A stretch of DNA of 64,000 nucleotides, taken from assembly GCA_017519865.1 (NCBI GenBank), contig JAFWRQ010000003.1:96393-160392 (forward strand), written 5' to 3'. Positions 35,843-44,842 of this stretch are shown piece by piece. Origin of the DNA: Bacteroidales bacterium. GTDB taxonomy: Bacteria; Bacteroidota; Bacteroidia; Bacteroidales; UBA932. The position numbers and the translations under genes are program-made. Numbering within the stretch: the stretch's first letter is position 1; each line of letters starts with the position of its first letter. The notes under the pieces were generated by a model. It did not search any database, was not told the origin of the DNA, and worked only from the letters and a program-made list of their open reading frames with translations.

Positions 35843-38800
35843 ATGTACCAAGCATTCAAAAGACTTTTGACCGTTGTCGCGGTCATGCTGGTGGGAATTT
35901 CGGCATTCGCCCAGGTTACCACCTCTTCCCTTAACGGCAAGGTTGCCGACAGAGATGGCGAGCCCGTCGTGGGCGCCGCCGTTATCGCTGTCCATACCCC
36001 TTCCGGTACGCAGTACTATGCTGTCGCCAATGCGGAAGGCCGTTTCGCCATCAACGGTATGCGCTCCGGCGGCCCTTACTCCGTAGAGGTCAGCTGTCTC
36101 GGATACCAGACGGTCACTTACACCGACATCACCCTTCAGCTCGGTGAAGCCTATTCGCTCAACGCAGAGATGCCTGATGACACCCAGATGCTTTCCGAGG
36201 CCATCATCATCTCCACGGCCAACACCAAGTTCGCCACCGAGAAGACCGGTGCCGCCACCAACATCAACAACAGCCAGATCGTCTCCCTCCCTACCGTCAG
36301 CCGCAACCTCACCGACGTGACCAGGCTTTCGCCTTACGGCGGTAACGGCATGACCTTCATGGGAGCTGATGACCGTACCTCCAACTTCACCATCGACGGT
36401 GCCAACTTCAACAACAACTTCGGTCTTTCCGGCAGCCTCCCGGGCGGCGGCAACCCCGTCTCCCTCGACGCCATCGAGGAAATGCAGGTCGTCATCTCTC
36501 CTTATGACGTCCGCCAGACCAACTTCATCGGCGGTGGTGTCAACGCCATCACCAAGTCCGGTACCAACACCGTCAAGGGTACTGCCTACGCCTACCACAG
36601 GAATGAGTTCATGCGCGGTAATACCGTCGACGGACTCGAGCTCGGCAACCGCGACCCTGAGCGTACCACCACCTACGGCATGACGCTCGGCGGCCCCATT
36701 ATCAAGAACAAGCTCTTCTACTTCGTCAACTTCGAGTACATCCCGCACCCGGAGGAGACTTCCCGCTGGAAGCCTTCCACCAACGGCGTGGCCGATCCTT
36801 CCCTCTTCATCTCCCGCACCACCGTGGCCGATATGCAGAGAGTCAAGGATTTCGTCATGAACAAGTACGGCTATGACACCGGTTCCTACGACAACTTCAA
36901 CGGAAACGAGTCCAACATGAAAGCCCTCGTCCGTCTCGACTGGAACATCAACGACAACCACAAGCTCGCATTCCGCTACAACTATACCATCTCGCGCGAG
37001 TGCATGTACACCAACGCCTCGTCCTCCGACGCCGGACAGCGTACGACCGAGGCCCGTCTGTCGCAGTATTCCATGGCTTTCGCCAACTCCTTCTACACGA
37101 TGGACAACCTCGCCCAGGGTTTCTCGCTCGACCTGAACAGCAGGATCTCCGCCAATATGGTCAACCAGTTCCTGGCTACCTACTCCAAGCTCGACACTTC
37201 CCGCGGCACCCCTTCGGCCTACTTCCCGTTCATCGACATCCTCGACGGCTCCGGAACCATCACTCCGTACATGTCTCTCGGATATGAGCTCTTCACCTGG
37301 CAGAACGGTTACCACAACAACGTCATCAACGTCAAGGACGATTTCACCGTCTATGCCGGCAACCACAAATTCATGAGCGGTCTCGCTTACGAGTATCAGA
37401 TGGCCGACAACGCCTACCTCAGGAACGGTACCGGTTACTACCGTTACAACTCCCTCGACGACTTCCTGAACGGCGCCACCCCTGAGACCGTCAACTTCAC
37501 CTATGGTTACGAGAACCTCATGCGTGACAATCCGGCCAGCCGCGTCGCCTACCATAAGGTCAGTGCATACGTCCAGGATGACTGGGACGTGACCGACCGC
37601 CTCAAGCTCACCGCCGGCGTCCGTCTCGACTCCTATGTCTTCGACAACAGCAACATCATCACCAACAAGGCCGTCTACGACCTTGAGTATCCCGATGCAG
37701 AAGGCAACATCCGCCATATCGACACCGGCAAGTGGCCTGTCGCCACTCCTATCATCTCCCCCCGCGTAGGTTTCACCTGGGATGTCTTCGGTGACAAGAG
37801 CTTCAAGCTCCGTGGCGGTACCGGTCTCTTCTCCGGCCACGTTCCGCTCGTCTTCCTCACCAACATGCCTTCCAACTCTTCGATGAACCAGTACAACGGT
37901 ATCATCACCACCAAGTACAAGGACGGTGTCGCCACTCCCGACCCGCTCCTCGAGCAGTTCAAGGGTGACCTGATCATCGACCGCGAGCAGATGAGGGAGA
38001 AGTGGTACAGCCTCGGCTTCCCTAAGGAGATCTCCGCCGAGGACGGCAAGATCCCTTCCAAGCTTGCTGCCGTCGATCCTCATTTCAAGATGCCTCAGGT
38101 CTGGAAGACTTCCCTGGCACTCGACTATGCCATTCCGGTTTCCTTCCCGTTCACCGTCACCCTGGAGGGTATCTTCAACCAGAACATCAACGCCTCCACC
38201 ATGGAGGACTGGAACATGATCCCTGCTGACGGATTCGCACGCTTCAAGGGCGCCGACAACCGTCCGGTCTATCCTACCAACTACACCTATACCAAGTCTC
38301 CTGCATACGTGCTGACCAATACCCATCTTGGTTACACCTATTCCGGAAACATCACGGTCAACATGGCCCCGACCGAGGGTCTCAGCATCATGGCCGCATA
38401 TACCCACACCGTCAACAAGGAGCTCACCTCCCTGCCCGGTTCCGACCCTGCTTCGATCTTCAACTACGTTCCTACCGTAGCAGGCCCGAACTACACGACC
38501 CTGCACTCCGCTGCGAACCTCACTCCCGACCGCGCCGTGGTCTCCCTCACCCATAATGACAAGAGCCACAACCACTACGGCTTCATCTATGAGACCTGGA
38601 GGGGCGGTTACAACTATTCCTACATGCTCACCAACGACATGAACGGTGACAACTACAAGTACGACTCCCTCTACATCCCCACCGAGGATGAGGTGTCCGG
38701 CCGCGAGTTCCGCTTCGTCTCCCAGGACGATGCCGACCGCTTCATGGCTTTCGTGAACAACGATCCTTACCTCAGCACCCACAAGGGACAGTATGCCGAG

Positions 38801-39136
38801 GGCTACTCCGTGTACAATCCTTGGGTCCACAGGCTCGACTTCAGCTACAAGCATGACTTCCAGGTCAAGGTCGCCAACACCCTCAACACCCTGCAGCTCA
38901 GCCTCGACATCAAGAACCTCCTCAACCTCTTCAACTCCAGCTGGGGAGTCAGCAAGTACATGAATCCCGACCTCAACTCCGGACGTATCCTCCAGTACGA
39001 GGGCATCGACGCCCAGGGTTATCCTACCTTCTCCACTCCTGCTGCCGTCAGCGGTTCCACCCAGACCTGGATGTATAACACCGCCATCGGACAGTGCTGG
39101 TATGCTTCCGTCGGTATCAAGTATATGTTCAACTAA
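35843..39136 (+). CDS. Oar-like TonB-dependent outer-membrane receptor
   Basis: A 1097-residue outer-membrane protein with a signal peptide (MYQAFKRLLTVVAVMLVGISAFA). It has an N-terminal carboxypeptidase-regulatory-like domain (SSLNGKVADRDGEPVVGAAV to SCLGYQTVTYTDI), a plug domain with DRTSNFTIDGANFNNNFGLS and AIEEMQVVISPYDVRQTNFI, then a very large barrel. The plug wording (PTVSRNLTDVTRLSP, GGVNAITKSGTN) is that of the Oar/OmpA-related TonB receptors rather than SusC. No SusD gene follows; instead a BACON lipoprotein and a small barrel are encoded 17 and 24 bases after successive stops. The transported or exported ligand is unknown. Confidence 0.9.
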   Translation: MYQAFKRLLTVVAVMLVGISAFAQVTTSSLNGKVADRDGEPVVGAAVIAVHTPSGTQYYAVANAEGRFAINGMRSGGPYSVEVSCLGYQTVTYTDITLQLGEAYSLNAEMPDDTQMLSEAIIISTANTKFATEKTGAATNINNSQIVSLPTVSRNLTDVTRLSPYGGNGMTFMGADDRTSNFTIDGANFNNNFGLSGSLPGGGNPVSLDAIEEMQVVISPYDVRQTNFIGGGVNAITKSGTNTVKGTAYAYHRNEFMRGNTVDGLELGNRDPERTTTYGMTLGGPIIKNKLFYFVNFEYIPHPEETSRWKPSTNGVADPSLFISRTTVADMQRVKDFVMNKYGYDTGSYDNFNGNESNMKALVRLDWNINDNHKLAFRYNYTISRECMYTNASSSDAGQRTTEARLSQYSMAFANSFYTMDNLAQGFSLDLNSRISANMVNQFLATYSKLDTSRGTPSAYFPFIDILDGSGTITPYMSLGYELFTWQNGYHNNVINVKDDFTVYAGNHKFMSGLAYEYQMADNAYLRNGTGYYRYNSLDDFLNGATPETVNFTYGYENLMRDNPASRVAYHKVSAYVQDDWDVTDRLKLTAGVRLDSYVFDNSNIITNKAVYDLEYPDAEGNIRHIDTGKWPVATPIISPRVGFTWDVFGDKSFKLRGGTGLFSGHVPLVFLTNMPSNSSMNQYNGIITTKYKDGVATPDPLLEQFKGDLIIDREQMREKWYSLGFPKEISAEDGKIPSKLAAVDPHFKMPQVWKTSLALDYAIPVSFPFTVTLEGIFNQNINASTMEDWNMIPADGFARFKGADNRPVYPTNYTYTKSPAYVLTNTHLGYTYSGNITVNMAPTEGLSIMAAYTHTVNKELTSLPGSDPASIFNYVPTVAGPNYTTLHSAANLTPDRAVVSLTHNDKSHNHYGFIYETWRGGYNYSYMLTNDMNGDNYKYDSLYIPTEDEVSGREFRFVSQDDADRFMAFVNNDPYLSTHKGQYAEGYSVYNPWVHRLDFSYKHDFQVKVANTLNTLQLSLDIKNLLNLFNSSWGVSKYMNPDLNSGRILQYEGIDAQGYPTFSTPAAVSGSTQTWMYNTAIGQCWYASVGIKYMFN

Positions 39137-39153
39137 TCAGAAGCCTTACGAAT

Positions 39154-41169
39154 ATGAAATTCAGATATATTTTAGCAGCGTTGTTCCTCTCTCTCGCAGT
39201 CGGTTGCGTACAGGAGGAGTTGGGCACACTTTCTGAGATCCAGGTCTCTGAGTCTTATCTCGCCATCGACGTCAACGGAGGCTCCGCTTCCCTGACCGTC
39301 AATTCCACCGGGGCCTGGCAGGTCGATCCGGCTTCCGTTCCGGACTGGCTTACCGTTTCCCCCATGTCCGGCAATGCCGGGTCTTCCCAGGTCACTTTCT
39401 CCGCTGGTGGTACCAAGGCTACCAACAACGCCGAGGTTAAGTTCAAATGCGCCGACCAGACGCAGTTCGTCAATGTCATCCAGTATGCCGTCAAGGGCGA
39501 ACCCAAGATCCTCACGGTCCCCGAGGTCGTAGAGCTCATCAGGTCCGGAGATTATGCCGGCGAGTACTTTGTCAAGGGTATCGTCTGCAAGATCGACGAG
39601 ATCAGCCCCAGCTATGGCAACGCCACGTTCTATCTCTCCCCGGACGGTACCTTCAAGGGTTCCTACGAGGCTGACGGCTCCGGCGATGCCAACTGGTTCG
39701 AGGTCTACAGGGCTTACTGGCTCAACAATACCAAGTTCACTACCGGTGAAGAGTTCGCCATCGGTGACGAGATCACCATCTTCGGTGAGCTTACCAGCTA
39801 CAAGGGCATTCCTGAGACCAACCAGAATGCCTCTTACGTCTACGCCATCAAGAAATCCCTCGTTTCCGTGACTCCTTCCGCCTTCGAGGTCGGCAAGGAC
39901 GAGACCACGGTCGTGGCCAAGGTCCTCTATTCCGGCGATGCCCTCGAGTTCTCCACTGACGCCGACTGGCTCAGCGTCACCGAGATGTCCAGGGTCAAGG
40001 ATACCACCATGGTGAGCATCCACGTCGCTGCCAACGATGCCGACGCCCGCACCGGTGTCATCACCCTTGCTTCTTCCAAGGGCAAGGATTCCTCCAAGGT
40101 CACCGTGACCGTCAACCAGGCTCCTGGCTTCAGCGCATTCGCTCTTCCTTTCGAGCAGTCCTTCCTTGACGGAAAGGGCGCTTGGGAGACCGTCGACGTC
40201 GTTCCTATGGACGGTGTCGCCAGCATCTGGACCAACGATTCCAAGTACGGCATGAAAGCCACTTCCACCAAGAAGGGAGATTCCCAGGCCGAACTCATCA
40301 GCCCTAACATCGACCTTTCCGGAGTGTCTTCCGCAGTCCTGACATTCCAGCACGTACAGCGCTTCGCCGGCAATGTCAACGACGAACTCAAGCTCTTCGG
40401 CAGCATCGACAACGGCGAGACCTGGCAGGAGATCCTCATCCCCGTCTATTCTTCCGGCGCCAACTGGACCTATGTCGATTCCGGCGAGATCAGCCTCAAG
40501 AAGTTCGCGGGCAACCTCCTCATCCTGAAGTTCGTCTACAAGTCCACGCCTGACTACTACGCCACCTGGGAGATCAAGAACCTCAAGATCGTCGAGGGCG
40601 AGGCCGCCATCACCAGCATCGCACAGCTGAACGGCGCCACCGTCGCGGCTGAGACCGAGTTCACCGCCACCCTCACCGACGCCGTCGTGACCTATGTCAA
40701 CGGAGGCAATGCCTTCATCGAGGACGCCACCGGTGGCATCCAGCTCTATCTCAGGGACCACGGCCTCGTGGCCGGCCAGAAGATCAACGGCACCGTTACC
40801 GGCAAGACTAAACTTTATAACGGCTATGCCGAGGCTACCGCTTGGGACATCTCCGCCGCTACCGTCGAGGAAGGCGCCGAGATCCCTTGCACCACGCTGA
40901 CCGTTTCCCAGCTGCTTGCCAGCTACCTCCGCTACCAGAACTGCATGGTCAAGCTCGAGGGAGTAACCGTCACTGACGCCCTTGTCGCCGAAACCAACGA
41001 CAGGAACGGCAAGATCGCCCAGGACGGCGCCGAACTCGCGCTCTACGCCCAGCTCAAGAACTCCATCGACGTTCCCGAGGCAACAGGTACGCTCATCGGC
41101 TTCCCGACCCGCTACAACGCCAATCTCCAGATCGGCGTCTGGGAGAGCGGACACTTCACTGCTGAATAA
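39154..41169 (+). CDS. BACON-domain surface lipoprotein
   Basis: A 671-residue lipoprotein. ATG 39154 begins MKFRYILAALFLSLAVGC (lipobox Cys18); the frame open from 39094 overlaps the receptor gene. Domains read in order are a first BACON-like domain (about 25-110, SASLTVNSTGAWQVDPASVP), an OB-fold-like segment (about 115-230), a second BACON domain (about 235-325, FSTDADWLSVTEMS), a choice-of-anchor or jelly-roll domain (about 330-490) and a C-terminal OB-fold-like domain (IEDATGGIQLYL). BACON domains are Bacteroidota adhesion or carbohydrate-associated modules. It probably partners the upstream receptor at the surface. Confidence 0.82.
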   Translation: MKFRYILAALFLSLAVGCVQEELGTLSEIQVSESYLAIDVNGGSASLTVNSTGAWQVDPASVPDWLTVSPMSGNAGSSQVTFSAGGTKATNNAEVKFKCADQTQFVNVIQYAVKGEPKILTVPEVVELIRSGDYAGEYFVKGIVCKIDEISPSYGNATFYLSPDGTFKGSYEADGSGDANWFEVYRAYWLNNTKFTTGEEFAIGDEITIFGELTSYKGIPETNQNASYVYAIKKSLVSVTPSAFEVGKDETTVVAKVLYSGDALEFSTDADWLSVTEMSRVKDTTMVSIHVAANDADARTGVITLASSKGKDSSKVTVTVNQAPGFSAFALPFEQSFLDGKGAWETVDVVPMDGVASIWTNDSKYGMKATSTKKGDSQAELISPNIDLSGVSSAVLTFQHVQRFAGNVNDELKLFGSIDNGETWQEILIPVYSSGANWTYVDSGEISLKKFAGNLLILKFVYKSTPDYYATWEIKNLKIVEGEAAITSIAQLNGATVAAETEFTATLTDAVVTYVNGGNAFIEDATGGIQLYLRDHGLVAGQKINGTVTGKTKLYNGYAEATAWDISAATVEEGAEIPCTTLTVSQLLASYLRYQNCMVKLEGVTVTDALVAETNDRNGKIAQDGAELALYAQLKNSIDVPEATGTLIGFPTRYNANLQIGVWESGHFTAE

Positions 41170-41193
41170 TCTTTTAATAAATTACTGATAATT

Positions 41194-41628
41194 ATGAAAA
41201 AGATCCTTTCCATCCTGATTGCAGTCCTCTGCTTCGCAGCGGTTGCAAACGCCCAGCCCAAGGCTTTGGGTCTGCGTGCCACCTATGGCGCGGAACTCTC
41301 CTACCAGCACTATGCCGGCGGACAGAACTTCTGGGAGTTCGATGCAGGTGTTTTCGACAATCTCCTCGACCTTGTGGCGATCTACGACTTCAGCATCGCC
41401 CCTATAGGACCGTTCAACTTCTATGCTGGCCCCGGCGCTTTCATCGCAATGTGGCCCGGACATAACGAGACCCATATGAACGTCGGTCTCGCCGGACAGG
41501 TCGGTCTGGAGTATACTTTCGACTTCCCTCTCCAGATCTCTCTGGACTGGCGTCCCTGCTTCAACTTCATGAACGGCTTCGCCTGGGCACCTTATGGCGC
41601 CGCCCTCGGCATCCGTTACGCCTTCTAA
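41194..41628 (+). CDS. Small outer-membrane beta-barrel-like protein
   Basis: A 144-residue protein with a signal peptide (MKKILSILIAVLCFAAVANA). The mature part has amphipathic strands (GLRATYGAELSYQHYAG, FNFYAGPGAFIAMW, VGLAGQVGLEYTFD) and ends in Phe (AALGIRYAF), as expected for an 8-stranded outer-membrane barrel. I do not recognise a named family. It is the third gene of the Oar-like receptor operon, 24 bases after the BACON lipoprotein, and a terminator follows 15 bases later. Confidence 0.8.
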   Translation: MKKILSILIAVLCFAAVANAQPKALGLRATYGAELSYQHYAGGQNFWEFDAGVFDNLLDLVAIYDFSIAPIGPFNFYAGPGAFIAMWPGHNETHMNVGLAGQVGLEYTFDFPLQISLDWRPCFNFMNGFAWAPYGAALGIRYAF

Positions 41629-41643
41629 GGAAGAGTCCGAATG

Positions 41644-41680
41644 AAAAAAGGCTGACCGGTTTTACCGGCCAGCCTTTTTT
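41644..41680. terminator. Bidirectional terminator between convergent operons
   Basis: AAAAAAGGCTGACCGGT pairs with ACCGGCCAGCCTTTTTT (one mismatch) around a short TTTT loop. T runs on both strands serve the receptor operon (plus) and the esterase operon (minus). Confidence 0.92.
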
Positions 41681-41701
41681 GTTTAGCGGGGGAGTGCCGC
41701 T

Positions 41702-43255
41702 TTATCGGCTTTTGAATTCGTCCAACTGCTTGAAGCAGCATTCGTTGAGTATTTTCTGAAGAGGCCTGTCGAAGTTGTTGCGTACGTAGCATTCGTGGTC
41801 GAAGATGAAACAGTCGCCGCCCTCAGGGGTATAGGGTTTCCATTCGGGGAGACCGTCCACATTGGGGTCGCCAGTGATGGCGAAGTTGGCCCAGCTGCGG
41901 CTCATGTTCTCCGCCAACTGCCAGTCTGCGTCTGTCACTTCGGGCAGCACGCGGCCGTGGAGGTTGGGGGTGTTGAAGCAGAAGTTCAGTTCGTACCCGT
42001 GTACAGACCCCTGATCCGCCGGGGATTTCCAGGTGAACATGTACATATAGGTCGGGGCCTTGCGTGTCTTGGCCACGGCATCTGCGGTGATGAGGGTCTT
42101 TGGACGGAACATCATGTCGATGGACAGGAGGTCCTGCGGAGTATAGTCCGGCCAGGCTTCGGCAAAGGCGGAGACATATTCGTCGACCCTGTCGCCGAAG
42201 GTGGGCTTCAACTGCTCCTTCGCCTCGTCGAGCGTCATCGGAGTGCCGTAGACCCTGCGCTGGAGTTCGTTGAAGGTCGTGCCTATCATCAGCGGCACGT
42301 CGGAGGAAACGTCGGCGAAATCTGGTTGGAAAGGCTGCTGGAGCAGGTCTTCGCCGTCCGGCGCGGGGCCGAAACCCCACATCATCGGCGTACCCGGGGT
42401 CCGGGTGCCGATGCTGGCGGCCATGGCCCTCTGGCCGGCCGCGACGAGATCGCCATACGGCACGTCCGCTAGCCGGTCGAGTTCGCCGGGGCCGAGCCCC
42501 AGCTGCTCGACGACGGCGCGGCCGAGCTCCTCGGCCATAGCCTTGGTGTTGACGTTGAGGATGGTGCCGCTCATGATGATGGCCTTGTGGAACAGGCCTT
42601 TGGCTGCGGGCATGCACATCAGCGTGCCGACCTTGCCGCCGCCTCCGGACTCTCCGAAGATGGTTACGTTGCCGGGGTCGCCGCCGAATGCCTTGATGTT
42701 GTCGCGTATCCATTCGAGCGCCTGTACGATGTCGAGCATCCCGACCATCCCTGAGTGCCTGTATTTCTCACCGAAACTGGAGAGGTCCAGGAACCCGAGG
42801 ATGTTGAGCCTGTGGTTGAGGCTCACCACGACCACATCCTGCTTGGCCAGACCCATTCCGGGATTGCCGGCGGCGGAGCCCGAGTCGAAGCCTCCGCCGT
42901 GGATCCACAGCATTACGGGCTTGCAGGCCTTTGTGTCTGTGGTCCAGACGTTCAGCACGCAGGAATTCTTCTCGGACATCACGTCCTCGGGCATTTCCCT
43001 CCGGCCGTTACCCTGCATGACCTGCGGCCCGAAGTGGTCGCATACCATGACGGTATCCCATTTGTCGACCGGAAGGGGAGGCATGAAGCGCTCGACCTTG
43101 GCATAGGGGATGCCCTTGAAGGCGAGCGTACCCTCCTCTTCGATGCCCTTGACCAACCCGTCCCTGGTGCGTACGACCAGCGGGTCGGAAGGGCCGCAGG
43201 CGCAGGCTGCCGCCATGGCGGCAACTGCAACGATCAGTATCCTTAAGGTTCTCAT
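41702..43255 (-). CDS. Type-B carboxylesterase lipoprotein (copy 2)
   Basis: A 517-residue alpha/beta hydrolase of the carboxylesterase family. The N-terminus has a lipobox-like AAACAC. The family core is present: oxyanion-hole segment PVMLWIHGGGFDSGSA, SLNHRLNILGFLDL and the nucleophile elbow FGESGGGGKVGTL (Ser in GESGG, where canonical members have GESAG). A His near the C-terminus (SVHGYELNFCF) completes the likely triad. Probably anchored in the outer membrane or periplasm and acting on an acylated or aromatic-ester substrate such as plant-derived esters, which is an inference. It overlaps the upstream esterase gene by 4 bases, suggesting coupled synthesis. Confidence 0.88.
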   Translation of the reverse strand: MRTLRILIVAVAAMAAACACGPSDPLVVRTRDGLVKGIEEEGTLAFKGIPYAKVERFMPPLPVDKWDTVMVCDHFGPQVMQGNGRREMPEDVMSEKNSCVLNVWTTDTKACKPVMLWIHGGGFDSGSAAGNPGMGLAKQDVVVVSLNHRLNILGFLDLSSFGEKYRHSGMVGMLDIVQALEWIRDNIKAFGGDPGNVTIFGESGGGGKVGTLMCMPAAKGLFHKAIIMSGTILNVNTKAMAEELGRAVVEQLGLGPGELDRLADVPYGDLVAAGQRAMAASIGTRTPGTPMMWGFGPAPDGEDLLQQPFQPDFADVSSDVPLMIGTTFNELQRRVYGTPMTLDEAKEQLKPTFGDRVDEYVSAFAEAWPDYTPQDLLSIDMMFRPKTLITADAVAKTRKAPTYMYMFTWKSPADQGSVHGYELNFCFNTPNLHGRVLPEVTDADWQLAENMSRSWANFAITGDPNVDGLPEWKPYTPEGGDCFIFDHECYVRNNFDRPLQKILNECCFKQLDEFKSR

Positions 43256-44706
43256 GGCCTGGAGGGACTGAGGGGTTCGCCGAAGAAGGACGCTTCGTTG
43301 TCGTTCTCGTCCAGGCGGAAGACCATGAAGCCGGGATCCTCAGCAGTGCAAGGCTTCCAATCTCCCTGCGGATCGCTGTATTTCGCGAAATTGGTCCAGG
43401 CGGTGACCATCTTCTCGGAGAGGTCCCAGTCGCCCTGGGTCCAGGGACGCCAGCAGTTCCTGAGCGTTTTGAAGACGAACCAGAGGTCGGACGAGTGGAA
43501 AGCGCCGCGCAGGCGGCCGGTGATCTCCGGATGCTTGCCGTCATCCGGCAGCGGCCGGGCGAACTGGTATGCGTAAGCCTTGCCGCCCTTCTGCTCCCTG
43601 TCCTTGCAGAACTCTATGATGCCCGGAGGCATGTTGCCGGCGTCATTGAGCGTGCATCCGATCATATACGGGACATTGGCGAGATTGCCTTCCTTTGCGG
43701 CCGTGTCGAAATCCTGCTTGCAGACATATCCGTCGATGATGGGGGAGAACATGCCCATTCCGCCGCGCACTTCGTTGACGCGGTTGTAGATGTTGACAAG
43801 GCTGAAAATCTCTTCCGTGGAGGCTGCCCTCATCTTCTCGAGATTGTCGAGTTTCGCCCAGTCCATTATCTCTTTGTAGTAGTTCGCCTGATCCTCAAGG
43901 GTCTGGGCGGGCGCAGCCGCGCGTGCCGGCATCCCGGGGATGGCCGGCATGGGCATTGCGAAGCCCTGGGCGCTCATGATCACTGCCTTGTGGAAGAGCC
44001 CGCGGGCGAGCGGAGACTCGCTCAGCGTGCGGACGCTGCGGCCTCCGCCGCTCTGGCCGAAGATCATGACGTTGTCGGGATCGCCGCCGAACTGCTCGAT
44101 GTTGGCCCGGATCCATTTAAGTGCCTGGATCTGGTCCATGATGCCGTAGTTGCCGGAAGATCCGTGTGCGTTTTCGGCGATGAGGTCAGGATGCGACCTG
44201 AATCCGAACATGCCGAGGCGGTAGTTGATGGAGACCAGGACGACGTCCCTGGAGGCGAACTCCTCGCCGTCGAACTCAGGCTCGAAGGCCCAGCCTTCGC
44301 GCAGGCCGCCGCCGTGTATCCACATGGCCACCGGGAGTTTCCTGCCGGTCTGTCCGGGTGCCGTCGTATAGACGTTGAGGTACAGGCAGTCCTCGCTGTA
44401 GGCGGGCTCGTCGCCATAGCCCCACTCGTCGGTATATCCTCCGGGATAATGGGTCACCTGGAAGCCGGGATGGCCGAACCTGTCGCACATGCGCACGCCC
44501 TCCCAGGGGACGACGGGTTGGGGTTCCTTCCAGCGCAGGTCGCCGATCGGCGGGGCGGCATACGGGATGCCCTTGTACACATACAGACCTTTCTTTTCAG
44601 CTTTTACTCCCTGTATCTGACCCCCTTCGACGGTCAGCACGGGGACATCCTCCGCGCATCCCATGAGCAGGAGGGCGGAGAACAGGCAGAAGATTATTCT
44701 TTTCAT
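43252..44706 (-). CDS. Type-B carboxylesterase lipoprotein (copy 1)
   Basis: A 484-residue paralogue of the next gene, first in the two-gene operon. Its lipobox is LLLMGC (Cys17). Core motifs are YKGIPYAAPPIGDLRW, SEDCLYLNVYT (the EDCLYLN signature), VAMWIHGGGLREG (oxyanion hole) and the elbow FGQSGGGRSVRTL. Gln replaces the usual Glu before the nucleophile Ser, and GG replaces AG after it. The substrate is unknown. The two esterases are distantly related to each other, so they may act on different bonds of the same polymer or side chain. Confidence 0.88.
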   Translation of the reverse strand: MKRIIFCLFSALLLMGCAEDVPVLTVEGGQIQGVKAEKKGLYVYKGIPYAAPPIGDLRWKEPQPVVPWEGVRMCDRFGHPGFQVTHYPGGYTDEWGYGDEPAYSEDCLYLNVYTTAPGQTGRKLPVAMWIHGGGLREGWAFEPEFDGEEFASRDVVLVSINYRLGMFGFRSHPDLIAENAHGSSGNYGIMDQIQALKWIRANIEQFGGDPDNVMIFGQSGGGRSVRTLSESPLARGLFHKAVIMSAQGFAMPMPAIPGMPARAAAPAQTLEDQANYYKEIMDWAKLDNLEKMRAASTEEIFSLVNIYNRVNEVRGGMGMFSPIIDGYVCKQDFDTAAKEGNLANVPYMIGCTLNDAGNMPPGIIEFCKDREQKGGKAYAYQFARPLPDDGKHPEITGRLRGAFHSSDLWFVFKTLRNCWRPWTQGDWDLSEKMVTAWTNFAKYSDPQGDWKPCTAEDPGFMVFRLDENDNEASFFGEPLSPSRP

Positions 44707-44731
44707 GATGGAATGTGGATGATTGTTTTCA

Positions 44732-44739
44732 CAAAAATA
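44732..44739 (-). promoter_or_regulatory. -7 promoter box for the esterase operon
   Basis: Minus-strand TATTTTTG (plus-strand CAAAAATA), 25 bases before the esterase ATG at 44706. Confidence 0.6.
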
Positions 44740-44842
44740 GCCAATAATATCTTAAGAAAATGTCCCGCTTCGGTCATCTTCTTTCAGATTTATTCCGTAT
44801 ATTTATCGCTTTGAGAGCAATTCATAATAAGATACCGTGATT

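Noticed and set aside
35837-38854. Long minus-strand open frame of 1005 codons
   Set aside because: It lies fully antisense to the Oar-like receptor gene and its product is low-complexity Val/Gly/Asp-rich sequence, a by-product of GC-rich codons on the coding strand.
39172-41154. Minus-strand open frame of 660 codons
   Set aside because: It mirrors the BACON lipoprotein gene; the composition is that of a shadow frame.
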